A stretch of 64,000 nt of DNA, from NCBI GenBank assembly GCA_903824045.1, contig CAIJVD010000023.1, forward strand, positions 62,001 to 126,000. The letters run 5' to 3'. The stretch is from an uncultured Chlorobiaceae bacterium (GTDB taxonomy: Bacteria > Bacteroidota > Chlorobiia > Chlorobiales > Chlorobiaceae). Position numbers and translations under genes: made by a program. Numbering within the stretch: position 1 is the first letter of the stretch; every line of letters starts with the position of its first letter. Below the pieces are notes generated by a model. That model did not search any database, was not told the origin of the DNA, and was given only the letters and a program-made list of their open reading frames with translations. Shown piece after piece: positions 29,306 to 40,123 of this stretch.

Positions 29306-30343
29306 ATGAGTGATTCCCGAGAGCGGTCGCCCAGATGGGTCGGAGGCCTTTTGGCTGCGACAACGCTGTGGGTTTTTGTATATGGCAGCCTGGAAAATGC
29401 AGCCGGGCTGGTAGTTCAGCTTTCGGGGGTTGGCCGGGGGACTCCATTTGGCGAGGCTCTTTTCTTTTTTCTCTATGAGGTTCCGAAGGTGCTGCTGCTC
29501 CTTCTTGCAGTGGTTTTTGTGATGGGCGTGCTACACACCTTCATCTCTGCTGAACGAACCCGGGCAATTCTTTCAGGCCGGCGCACGGGCGCCGGGAACG
29601 TTATGGCGGCCCTGCTCGGCATTGTGACCCCATTCTGCTCCTGTTCTGCAGTCCCGCTCTTTATCGGGTTTTTGCAGGCAGGGGTGCCCCTCGGAGTGAC
29701 CTTCTCCTTTCTTGTTTCGGCCCCGATGATCAACGAGGTGGCCCTTGCGCTGCTCTTCGGGATGTTTGGCTGGGAAATCGCCCTGCTCTACTCCACTATG
29801 GGACTGGCCGTTGCCATTGTTTCAGGCATGGTAATCGGGAAGCTCCGGATGGAGCGATATCTGGAGGAGTGGGTGCAGAAAATGCAGGAGAGCAGGATTG
29901 CTGCTGAGGTCGAAGATGAGCCGATGAGCGTCTCAGAGAGGATCCGGGAGGGGCTGCGGCATGTCCGCGAAATTGTCGGCAAAGTGTGGCCCTACATTGC
30001 CCTTGGCGTTGGCCTCGGTGCCGCAATTCATGGCTATGTGCCAGAAAACCTCATGGCTTCGCTCATGGGCAAGACGGCCTGGTGGAGTGTTCCGCTGGCC
30101 GTGCTGATCGGCGTGCCCATGTACTCCAATGCTGCGGGGATCTTGCCGGTGGTACAGGCACTGCTTGGCAAGGGCGCAGCGCTCGGTACGGTGATGGCTT
30201 TCATGATGAGCGTCATTGCCCTCTCCGCTCCCGAGATGATCATTCTGCGCAAGGTGCTCAAACCTCGTCTGATCGCCGTTTTTGCCTCTGTTGTGGCCGC
30301 AGGAATCATGCTTGTGGGCTTTGTTTTCAATCTTGTTCTGTAA
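29306..30343 (+). CDS. Permease of the YraQ/ArsP family
   Basis: This 345-residue inner membrane protein has about eight hydrophobic segments in two halves. The family signature PFCSCSAVPLF (near residue 112) contains the paired cysteines implicated in trivalent organoarsenical binding in ArsP. The second half contains IGVPMYSNAAGILPV. A charged loop of ~40 residues joins the halves. The gene lies between the CxxC protein and the ArsC-like gene, which supports a metalloid or organo-metalloid efflux role. Confidence 0.87.
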   Translation: MSDSRERSPRWVGGLLAATTLWVFVYGSLENAAGLVVQLSGVGRGTPFGEALFFFLYEVPKVLLLLLAVVFVMGVLHTFISAERTRAILSGRRTGAGNVMAALLGIVTPFCSCSAVPLFIGFLQAGVPLGVTFSFLVSAPMINEVALALLFGMFGWEIALLYSTMGLAVAIVSGMVIGKLRMERYLEEWVQKMQESRIAAEVEDEPMSVSERIREGLRHVREIVGKVWPYIALGVGLGAAIHGYVPENLMASLMGKTAWWSVPLAVLIGVPMYSNAAGILPVVQALLGKGAALGTVMAFMMSVIALSAPEMIILRKVLKPRLIAVFASVVAAGIMLVGFVFNLVL

Positions 30344-30372
30344 TCGCGCCACCCTCAATAGTTCATCTTCCC

Positions 30373-30801
30373 ATGAAGAAATCAGTACTCATTCTCTCTA
30401 CCGGGAACTCCTGCCGCAGCCAGATAGCGGAGGGATTTCTCAGCTCGTTCGATCATTCGATTGAGGTCGTTTCGGCCGGAACAAATCCCGCCGCTGCGGT
30501 TCATCCGCTGGCGGTGAAGGTGATGCGTGAAGAGTGGATCGACATCAGCCACCACCAGCCTAAAAACGTCGAAGAGTTCCTCGATTGGCCGTTTGACTAT
30601 GTCGTGACGCTCTGCGGTGGGTCACTGGAGACTGGCCCGGCATTTACCGGCAGGGTTGGCGAGCATCTTCATATCGGCTTTGACGATCCAGCGGAAGCTA
30701 CAGGGTCGAAGGAAGAGTTGCTGGCGGCATTCCGCCGGGTTCGTAACGAGATCAACCAGCGTTTCAGGCTGTTCTACAACGAGGTTTTAACCAAAGAATA
30801 A
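30373..30801 (+). CDS. ArsC-like protein of the low-molecular-weight phosphatase fold, lacking the nucleophilic cysteine
   Basis: The 142 residues align well with thioredoxin-coupled arsenate reductases. The P-loop is present, as are HP...VM, DISHHQ, VVTLC and GFDDPA. The P-loop reads STGNSCRS, however, so the nucleophile (Cys10 in plasmid pI258 ArsC) is Ser9, encoded TCT. Cys14 and Cys81 remain, but the third redox cysteine (Cys89) is a Gly. Classical arsenate reduction therefore looks impossible. The reading frame is intact and follows the permease by 29 bp, so it is probably expressed. It may bind oxyanion without turnover, or use another chemistry. Confidence 0.82.
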   Translation: MKKSVLILSTGNSCRSQIAEGFLSSFDHSIEVVSAGTNPAAAVHPLAVKVMREEWIDISHHQPKNVEEFLDWPFDYVVTLCGGSLETGPAFTGRVGEHLHIGFDDPAEATGSKEELLAAFRRVRNEINQRFRLFYNEVLTKE

Positions 30802-31054
30802 TAACCAGATTCGATATCGCCGGATAGGTTTTCCTCTACCCGTCCATCCTCCCCTTCTTCATTGCAGGCGTTTTTTCAACCCTTCACCCTTTATTTTCCT
30901 CTCTTTTAAGGTGCGCTTAAAAATCCTTTAAGGGTTGCGGTGATACCTTTATTCCAGAACGAGATCAGCAGTAACACCTGCCGAACCGTTCCAGAAAGCA
31001 AACAAAGAAAAGATAATGCATAAGCAGAACGGAAAAGCAAACGAGGGGAAAACT
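30802..31054. other. Gap before the FISUMP gene, likely promoter region
   Basis: No gene is visible. An AT-rich segment, TTAAAAATCCTTTAAGG (about 30916-30932), is partly palindromic and may belong to the promoter of the downstream secreted-protein gene. I cannot define -35 and -10 boxes with confidence. Confidence 0.4.
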
Positions 31055-31831
31055 ATGAAAAAAAGAGTTAGCGCGATCTATACCTTACTGATCCTTGCGG
31101 TCACCATGATGGGTGCTGCTACCGAGCTTAGAGCTGCTGGCGCGGCCAGCGCTGTCGATATCGACAACCAGAGCTACAACACGGTAGGCATCGGGAGGCA
31201 GGTGTGGATGAAGGAGAATCTGAATGTTTCCAGGTACAGAAACGGAGACCAGATCCGTCAAGCAAAAACCAACAAGGAGTGGCTCGATGCGGGAGCCAAA
31301 GGGGAGGGCGCATGGTGCTACTACGGCAACGATCCAGGAAATGCTAAAAAATATGGCAAGATGTACAACTACTTCGCCGTAAAGGATCCAAGGGGGCTTG
31401 CTCCGTTGGGATGGCATATCCCAACCGCTGAGGAGTGGCAGACCATCGTCAAAAACCTCGGAGGAGAGAGCGTAGCCGGCGGAAAGATGAAGTCTAAGGA
31501 GGCTGGATCATGGAAATACCCGAATCACGATGCCTCCAACAGCAGCGGCTTTACAGCCAACCCTGGAGGATTCAGGGGCATGACCGATCTGGAGTTCAAG
31601 TTCGCAGGTGAAAACGCCTACTTCTGGTCATCTTCGGAGTTCTCAGCGACTCAGTCATGGTGTGCGCTCTTGCACTTCGAGCACCCGAACGTCATTTTTA
31701 CTGCCGAAGAGAAGTTTGAGGGGAGCTCAGTGCGCTGCATCCGCGACACCGATATGCTCGGCAAAGCAATGAAGAAGACAGGTGTGATGAGAACCTCACA
31801 GCTGCAGAAAACTTCACGCGTCAAAGCTTAA
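31055..31831 (+). CDS. Secreted FISUMP-domain protein
   Basis: The 258-residue protein has a signal peptide (MKKRVSAIYTLLILAVTMMG, cleavage likely near ELRAAG) and one Fibrobacter succinogenes major paralogous domain. The domain pattern is DIDNQSYNTVGIGRQVWMKE, LGWHIPTAEEW, GFTANPGGFR, FWSSSE and SVRCIRD. The function is unknown, though the domain is frequent in exported proteins of Bacteroidetes and Fibrobacteres. ATG 31055 has a GAGGGG ribosome-binding site. An earlier in-frame start (31016) would add 13 polar residues ahead of the signal peptide. Confidence 0.85.
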   Translation: MKKRVSAIYTLLILAVTMMGAATELRAAGAASAVDIDNQSYNTVGIGRQVWMKENLNVSRYRNGDQIRQAKTNKEWLDAGAKGEGAWCYYGNDPGNAKKYGKMYNYFAVKDPRGLAPLGWHIPTAEEWQTIVKNLGGESVAGGKMKSKEAGSWKYPNHDASNSSGFTANPGGFRGMTDLEFKFAGENAYFWSSSEFSATQSWCALLHFEHPNVIFTAEEKFEGSSVRCIRDTDMLGKAMKKTGVMRTSQLQKTSRVKA

Positions 31832-31848
31832 AAGCGGCGATTGCCGCT

Positions 31849-31892
31849 GTGTCAGTCCGTGTTCGTCCGTGTGAGTCCGTGACTGTCCGTGC
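31849..31892. repeat. Dispersed GTCCGTGT-type repeat, copy 3
   Basis: Four units (GTCAGTCCGTGT, TCGTCCGTGT, GAGTCCGTGA, CTGTCCGTG) lie just after the FISUMP gene. Confidence 0.75.
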
Positions 31893-31915
31893 CAATCAAT
31901 GCTTTCTTTGATAGA

Positions 31916-31943
31916 GTTAGTTGAGTTTGTTGTGAACGTCCCC
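31916..31943. repeat. Inverted copy of the 28-bp repeat core found at 28720
   Basis: The 28 bp are the exact reverse complement of the core of the tandem duplication at 28720-28795. They are followed by two CCCCTAAGTTG units. Together the copies bracket 3.2 kb holding the CxxC protein, permease, ArsC-like and FISUMP genes. Confidence 0.9.
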
Positions 31944-31968
31944 TAAGTTGTCCCCTAAGTTGGAAAAA

Positions 31969-31999
31969 CAAAAAGGCCGGGGTGATCCCGGCCTTTTTT
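31969..31999 (-). terminator. Terminator of the cytochrome c-555 gene
   Basis: The stem AAAAGGCCGGG / CCCGGCCTTTT lies ~25 bp beyond the stop codon of the minus-strand cytochrome gene and has T-tracts on both strands, so it could work bidirectionally. Confidence 0.88.
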
Positions 32000-32022
32000 G
32001 CGTTATCGCGTAAAAGAGAAGC

Positions 32023-32358
32023 TTACTTGCTCTGCTCGACGATGTAGGTAACTGCATTGCCGATATCCTGAGTGGAGAAAGAGGCCTTGCCGCCTTTAGC
32101 TGGCATGGTGCCTTTCTTGCCCTGGAAGCCTTTGTCGGCATGCTCGACGAGGACGTCAACGCCCTGGGCGATACGTGGTCCCCATGCAGCTTTATCGCCT
32201 ACTTTCGGTGCGTTCACAAGACCGGTCTTGTGGCAGGCGGAACAGCTTGAGTCATAAATGGCTTTGCCTGCAGTCGCGTCGTAAGCAGCGGAAGCGTCTA
32301 CAGAGCTGATGGCAACAACGGCAAGGGCGCAAAGGGCCGCAGAGATGATACGGGACAT
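32023..32358 (-). CDS. Cytochrome c-555 (soluble class I c-type cytochrome)
   Basis: The 111 residues have a signal peptide (~24 residues ending VDASA) and a single heme site SCSACHK. The AYDATAGKAIYDSSC N-terminus, GAPK-like NAPKVGDKAAW segment and MPAKGG sixth-ligand methionine closely follow the c-555/c-554 (CycA) of Chlorobaculum tepidum as I recall it. That protein carries electrons in the periplasm to the reaction-centre cytochrome. An AAGGAG ribosome-binding site lies ~7 nt upstream of ATG 32358, and a promoter lies about 100 bp upstream. The upstream neighbour is a cytochrome-porin gene in the same direction. Confidence 0.92.
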   Translation of the reverse strand: MSRIISAALCALAVVAISSVDASAAYDATAGKAIYDSSCSACHKTGLVNAPKVGDKAAWGPRIAQGVDVLVEHADKGFQGKKGTMPAKGGKASFSTQDIGNAVTYIVEQSK

Positions 32359-32451
32359 TGGTAGTTCTCCTTATTGTTTTATAAGATGTTGGGCCGGGAT
32401 ACTTTTGTGTAATGATGCACACAAACCTTTTATACTACGAGAATAATCCGA

Positions 32452-32482
32452 ATTATACAACATTTAGGGGGATTATTGTAAA
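32452..32482 (-). promoter_or_regulatory. Sigma-70-type promoter of cytochrome c-555
   Basis: On the minus strand, TTTACA and a consensus TATAAT are 19 bp apart (TTACAA with 18 bp is an alternative). The -10 box ends ~94 bp upstream of the start codon. Confidence 0.6.
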
Positions 32483-32562
32483 CAATCGTGAATAATATTT
32501 TTCCGGAATAACCCGACGCAAGGCCTGCTTGCTCGGCTCTTTTGTGGTGAAATGCCCGGAAA

Positions 32563-32604
32563 CAAGAAAGGCAGGATCGTCTGGTGACGATCCTGCCTTT
32601 CTTG
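32563..32604 (-). terminator. Long hairpin terminator of the cytochrome-porin gene
   Basis: A perfect 19-bp stem (CAAGAAAGGCAGGATCGTC and its complement) with a TGGT loop lies 46 bp beyond the stop codon of the minus-strand gene at 32650. It separates that transcript from the c-555 promoter. Its T-tract is interrupted, so it could also be a transcript-stabilising hairpin. Confidence 0.8.
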
Positions 32605-32649
32605 AGCTGTGATGCTTGTTCCGGTCAGAAGACCGAAGTCAGCAGTTGC

Positions 32650-33990
32650 TTAGAACGCAGCCTGTACCGCAAGGTTGAACGTATTTGCGGTTGTGTTGGC
32701 TCCAGCTGCGAGATTTGCAGCGGTGTCGTAATACTTGCGCTGGTTATAGGTGTAGGTGCCTGTCATCGAGATATTTGGTGCAGGCCACCATGCGACAGAC
32801 GGTGCAATTGTCGGCTTGTGGATAAGGTTTGGCGTTGCAATGTTGGCTGCATTGGCGATATCGGCATAGGTGATCTTTGCGTAGACCGACGGGATCACAA
32901 AGTAGCCAATTGCAGTCTGGTAGTTGGTGAGCTTCAGATCCTTGTCTTTGCTGACAGCAAAACCAAAGATGACGTTCTGATAGGCTGCCTGGATATCACC
33001 ACCGTATACGAGGGATTCGCCAAGATAGTTTGCGGAGAAGCCTCTTGGAGAGGTTTTAATGGTTGTGGCATTGTTAATGGTGGAAGCGTGGGTGAGGCCA
33101 CCGCCGATGCTGAGCTGATTGTCAACACCGTTGTAGTTGTTGCCGAACTCTCCGCCAGTGCCACTGAGCAGGCCAGCACCAATCAGCTTGACCTTTGCAC
33201 GAACATAGGTAAGGTCATTGAGCTTATTGATGGCAGCGCTGTAGCCGACTGTGTTGTATTTCGCGCCAGTGCTGGTGCCTGCGGTGATGGTGTAGCCACC
33301 AGTCTCACCCTGTGTGTAGGTCAATTCAGCATAGGTCTGCGGAGCAGGAAGTACGTTAGTAGCCTGAGATACATAGCCATTATAGGTTCCACCCTGGAAG
33401 GCGTTGCCGATAGCAAAGTTCAGCCCTGGCTGGATCTGGTATACTGCCCTTAGCGTGTGGCTGGCATTTGTCTCAATAGTGGTGACTGTTTCGTCAGTTT
33501 CAACAACTGCAGTACCGAGTCCTCCGATCTGGCCAAAGATGGTGAAGTTATCTCCGAGTGATGCGCCATAAAAGAGGTTGAGTCCATTGGGTGCGTTAAT
33601 CGTGAACGCCTTTCCCGAGCTTGCACCTGTTTTAGAGTTTGTCACCTGATTGGAATAGCTGATGACGTTTCCGTTGACAACGATAGATAGCGGATTAAAC
33701 TGCGGGATGGAGCCGGTGTTCGGCGCATCGATGGATTTCTTCCAGTCTTCCACACCCAGCTTGACATTTTCCTGCTTGGTGAATGCTCCGTCTCCACCGC
33801 CCGGCAGGCGGAAGCCGTTGTTCATAAAGGCCTCACCGGTAGCGTTGCGTGCAGCAAAGCCGGAGTGACACATGTAACAGGAAACCTGATACTTTCTTGC
33901 CCATGACGGGATTGCAGAGCTCTCATTGCTCCAGAACATCGCCGGTACCATGCAGAGTGTAGCAATGGACGCGAATCTCATTTTTTTCAT
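32650..33990 (-). CDS. Cyc2-like monoheme cytochrome fused to an outer-membrane porin barrel (putative)
   Basis: The 446 residues start with a signal peptide (MKKMRFASIATLCMVPAMFW...ESSA). The mature start is IPSWARKYQVSCYMCHSGFA, with one CxxCH, then a GEAFMNNGF segment. About 380 residues of alternating polar/hydrophobic, Gly/Asn/Thr-rich strands follow, ending in a C-terminal Phe (NLAVQAAF), as expected for an outer-membrane beta-barrel. The P-x-[FW]-A-R...CxxCH...NG[FY] layout and total length match Cyc2 cytochrome-porins of Fe(II) oxidisers. The start is ATG 33990. An in-frame reading to 34176 runs through the promoter. Family membership is inferred by eye, and a generic monoheme porin of green sulfur bacteria is the alternative. 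Confidence 0.72.
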   Translation of the reverse strand: MKKMRFASIATLCMVPAMFWSNESSAIPSWARKYQVSCYMCHSGFAARNATGEAFMNNGFRLPGGGDGAFTKQENVKLGVEDWKKSIDAPNTGSIPQFNPLSIVVNGNVISYSNQVTNSKTGASSGKAFTINAPNGLNLFYGASLGDNFTIFGQIGGLGTAVVETDETVTTIETNASHTLRAVYQIQPGLNFAIGNAFQGGTYNGYVSQATNVLPAPQTYAELTYTQGETGGYTITAGTSTGAKYNTVGYSAAINKLNDLTYVRAKVKLIGAGLLSGTGGEFGNNYNGVDNQLSIGGGLTHASTINNATTIKTSPRGFSANYLGESLVYGGDIQAAYQNVIFGFAVSKDKDLKLTNYQTAIGYFVIPSVYAKITYADIANAANIATPNLIHKPTIAPSVAWWPAPNISMTGTYTYNQRKYYDTAANLAAGANTTANTFNLAVQAAF

Positions 33991-34138
33991 AAGTCGGATA
34001 CTCCGTGTTTGTGATTGGATGGATTGTTTGTTGCTTGCAAAGCATAAAAAAACAAGGAGATGTTTCCTGACAGATCCTTGTTCTCCACCGCTCGTCGAAT
34101 CTTCCCAACTGGTTGTTGGGGGTCGGCCGAACGTCGCG

Positions 34139-34167
34139 ATATAATGAAAAGTCGGATTTATTTTCAA
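34139..34167 (-). promoter_or_regulatory. Sigma-70-type promoter of the cytochrome-porin gene
   Basis: On the minus strand, TTGAAA, 17 bp, then TTATAT lie ~150 bp upstream of ATG 33990, leaving a long 5' leader. The leader contains no obvious ORF. The rest of the 33991-34451 gap holds no supported gene, and at its end are CCAAAAT words repeated three times (about 34418-34446). Confidence 0.55.
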
Positions 34168-34451
34168 ATAATCCAAATATTGCCATCAATTAGTTCTCGA
34201 TTGTTAAGTTTTTTACGGTTTTTTGCATCATTTTTCAGCCACTTTCCAGTGAACTGCAGACGCCCGCAGCGCTTCAGGTTCACCGCTTTTTTCATTATAC
34301 TATTACATATGATGATGATTCCGGATTTTGAATTACAGTTTTTGATTCAAAGAGGTCAACACCGATTTTTCTCGTGTTTCGGTTAGGCCCATCCTCTTTG
34401 TATGCGCGCTGTCTAATCCAAAATTAGAATCCAAAATCCAAAATCCCATAA

Positions 34452-35177
34452 ATGAACGAACCCATTCTCCGGCTTGAGGGCATCCGCAGGGAGCTCGAGC
34501 TTTCAAAGGATATCCGCCAGACCATCATCCCGAATCTCTCTCTTGAGATAGGGGCTGGGGAGTTCATTGCCATCACCGGCCCTTCCGGTTCTGGCAAATC
34601 GACCTTGCTCTACATTATGGGCGGTCTCGACAAGCCGACCTTCGGTCAAGTCTGGCTGGACGGGGAGGATATTACCGCAAAGAACGAGACAGAGATGACC
34701 CGCATCCGCAATGAGAAGATCGGTTTCATCTACCAGTTTCATTTTCTTCTTCCCGAGTTCAGCGCCCTGGAGAATGTCAGCATGCCGATGATGATCAACG
34801 GCCGGCGGAGCCGGAAGGAGATTCGCGAGCGAGCCTCTCTGCTGCTCGACATGGTTGAGATGCAGAATAAGTATACCAATAAACCGAGCCAGCTTTCGGG
34901 AGGACAACAGCAACGCGTCGCCATAGCAAGGGCGCTTGCCAACGAGCCGAAGGTGCTGCTTGGCGACGAGCCGACCGGCAATCTCGATTCCCGCTCGGCC
35001 GACAATGTCTATCAGCTTTTTGACCGGCTGAATCGCGAGTTGAACCAGACCATCATTGTCGTCACCCACGATGAGGATTTTGCCAACCGCGCCGGCCGGC
35101 GGATTCACCTTGTGGATGGCACGATAGAGAGCGACCGGAAGCTCCATAGCGTTCCGGCCCTGCAGTCGCAGGATTGA
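34452..35177 (+). CDS. ABC transporter ATP-binding protein (LolD/MacB type)
   Basis: This 241-residue ATPase has Walker [10 protein letters not shown], the Q-loop in [20 protein letters not shown], the signature [14 protein letters not shown], Walker [14 protein letters not shown] and H-loop THDEDFA. Sequence around the Q-loop and D-loop places it with LolD-like ATPases, which power lipoprotein release or substrate efflux across the envelope. No permease is adjacent, so the partner must be encoded elsewhere. The CruA gene starts 36 bp downstream. Confidence 0.88.
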   Translation: MNEPILRLEGIRRELELSKDIRQTIIPNLSLEIGAGEFIAITGPSGSGKSTLLYIMGGLDKPTFGQVWLDGEDITAKNETEMTRIRNEKIGFIYQFHFLLPEFSALENVSMPMMINGRRSRKEIRERASLLLDMVEMQNKYTNKPSQLSGGQQQRVAIARALANEPKVLLGDEPTGNLDSRSADNVYQLFDRLNRELNQTIIVVTHDEDFANRAGRRIHLVDGTIESDRKLHSVPALQSQD

Positions 35178-35212
35178 ATGCCTTTATATTCATAGTACTC
35201 TAACTATTTATT

Positions 35213-38775
<3,563 letters not shown>

Positions 38776-38780
38776 GAAAG

Positions 38781-38817
38781 GAACACGGACGGACACTGCC
38801 TGACACAGGTGGCGGAC
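38781..38817. repeat. Dispersed GTCCGTGT-type repeat, copy 4
   Basis: Reverse-oriented units (ACACGGACGGACAC, CTGACACAGG) lie right after ligA, before the convergent DUF2283 gene. Confidence 0.65.
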
Positions 38818-38833
38818 GATGGTGGGCTTGTTC

Positions 38834-39040
38834 TTATGCGGTTTTTTTGGATATCTCCTGGTAGGAGAACTCCCATAATCCGGCATTTTCTTTGGCGTGT
38901 TCGATAGTCATGCTCACGAGATTTCCTTGTTCGTCTATATCGATGAGGACATTTTCGCTGATCTCACGGGTTTCAAATACCGGTTTATCCAGCAGCTCAA
39001 CAAGCGCAGTGTCCGTATCTTCAAAATATTTGATTTTCAT
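38834..39040 (-). CDS. DUF2283 family protein
   Basis: This 68-residue protein has KIKYFEDTDTALVEL at the start and NVLIDIDEQGNLVSMTIEHA in the middle, the DUF2283 pattern. Members often follow a DUF4258 gene in small two-gene modules considered toxin-antitoxin-like, with DUF2283 as the presumed antitoxin. Here the upstream partner is broken (see the adjacent pseudogene), so this may be an orphan antitoxin-like remnant. Confidence 0.82.
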   Translation of the reverse strand: MKIKYFEDTDTALVELLDKPVFETREISENVLIDIDEQGNLVSMTIEHAKENAGLWEFSYQEISKKTA

Positions 39041-39043
39041 AGG

Positions 39044-39212
39044 TCAATTCTCCTTAAACGATCGGTCGAAAAAAGCATTGAGAATAGTTTCACCATCATT
39101 CAAGTAGCACAACCCTTAAAACCTTTCCGGCTTCTGGTATGTAGGGCCATTTCTTTATTCTTCCGTCAGACTGAACTATTGTTTTTAGGGGAGTATTGAC
39201 GGTAAAAAGAAT
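39044..39212 (-). pseudogene. Remnant of a DUF4258-type gene, frameshifted and truncated
   Basis: On the minus strand one frame reads TPLKTIVQSDGRIKKWPYIPEAGKVLRVV (written here in parts: TPLKTIVQSDG, then RIKKWPYIPEAGKVLRVV) and then meets stops. One base later the next frame continues YLNDGETILNAFFDRSFKEN and stops 3 bp before the DUF2283 start codon. LRVVYLNDGETILNAFFDR is the C-terminal pattern of DUF4258 proteins. An extra base near 39104 and loss of the N-terminus explain why no full gene is seen. Confidence 0.65.
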
Positions 39213-39373
39213 TCATTCATCTTTTATTCCCGCTCGGTCAGGCCGGCTTCGCGTATACTGAAAGTACTGAGTTGTCCTCATTTTTTCCAAAAAGCACCCA
39301 GTTGAGTACAGCTTTTTCCACCAGCCATCTTCCTCTGGGAAATGTCGTGAAAAAAACGGAAATCAAGCCACTC
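39213..39373. other. Gap between the DUF4258 remnant and menG
   Basis: No gene or strong hairpin is visible. It could hold the decayed 5' part of the DUF4258 gene. Confidence 0.4.
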
Positions 39374-40123
39374 CTACTTCTTCGCCACGTAGAGTATCGA
39401 GGTCTCAAAGGTCATGGGGATGTACTCTGCCATTTTGAATCCTGTTTTTTTCAGGATTGCGGTGAAGGCTTCGGCTTGCGGGAACTGTTCCACGGAGTGG
39501 GGGAGGTAGTCGTAGGCGAAGGTGGATTTGCTGAAGAGTCCGGCGACTTTCGGCAGTACGTTTTTGAAGTAGATGAGGTAGAGCTTTTTGAGCACGCTGT
39601 TGCGCGGTATCATAGGCTCGATGATGAGCGCATGGCCTCCGGGTTTCAGTACACGGAGGAACTCTCGCATGCCCTCTTCAAGATCCTCAAAATTTCTGAC
39701 TCCGAATCCGGCACTGACGATATCAAAGCTCGCATCGCCAAAGGGGAGTTTCTCGGCGTACCCTTCGTGGAAGGTAATGTGGGGGTATTTTTTTCTGGCC
39801 AGCACAAGCATTTCGGGCGAGAGGTCGAGGGCTGTGACCTTCGCTCCCGCTATTCGTGACATCGATGCGGCGAGATCTCCGGTACCGGTTGCCACATCGA
39901 GAATTGCGGGCGCAGAATTCCCTCCGAGCAGCTTTTTTGCCCGGCTTGTGGCAGTTCTGCGCCAGTATTTGTCTATTCCGAGGCTAAGCAGGTGGTTGAG
40001 AAAATCGTAGGTGGGTGCAACCTCGTCGAACATCTGCTGAATCGATGCACGGGATTTCGTCCGGTTAAGGGATTTGGCGCTCTCTTTCGGGTTACTCACA
40101 GCGGCCTCAGTGTTTTTTTCCAT
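39374..40123 (-). CDS. menG: Demethylmenaquinone methyltransferase (MenG/UbiE family)
   Basis: This SAM-dependent enzyme makes the last step to menaquinone, the quinone of green sulfur bacteria. The 249 residues show [24 protein letters not shown], the SAM motif [11 protein letters not shown] near residue 75, DLSPEML, and [13 protein letters not shown]. The start chosen is ATG 40123, which overlaps the hisI stop region by 17 bp. TTG at 40132 is an alternative. Because ubiquinone is absent in this group, the menaquinone role is favoured. Confidence 0.92.
   Translation of the reverse strand: MEKNTEAAVSNPKESAKSLNRTKSRASIQQMFDEVAPTYDFLNHLLSLGIDKYWRRTATSRAKKLLGGNSAPAILDVATGTGDLAASMSRIAGAKVTALDLSPEMLVLARKKYPHITFHEGYAEKLPFGDASFDIVSAGFGVRNFEDLEEGMREFLRVLKPGGHALIIEPMIPRNSVLKKLYLIYFKNVLPKVAGLFSKSTFAYDYLPHSVEQFPQAEAFTAILKKTGFKMAEYIPMTFETSILYVAKK

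Noticed and set aside
34060-34386. 108-codon frame upstream of the LolD-type gene
   Set aside because: It overlaps the cytochrome-porin promoter, has a Phe/Arg/Ser-biased translation and no ribosome-binding site or motif.
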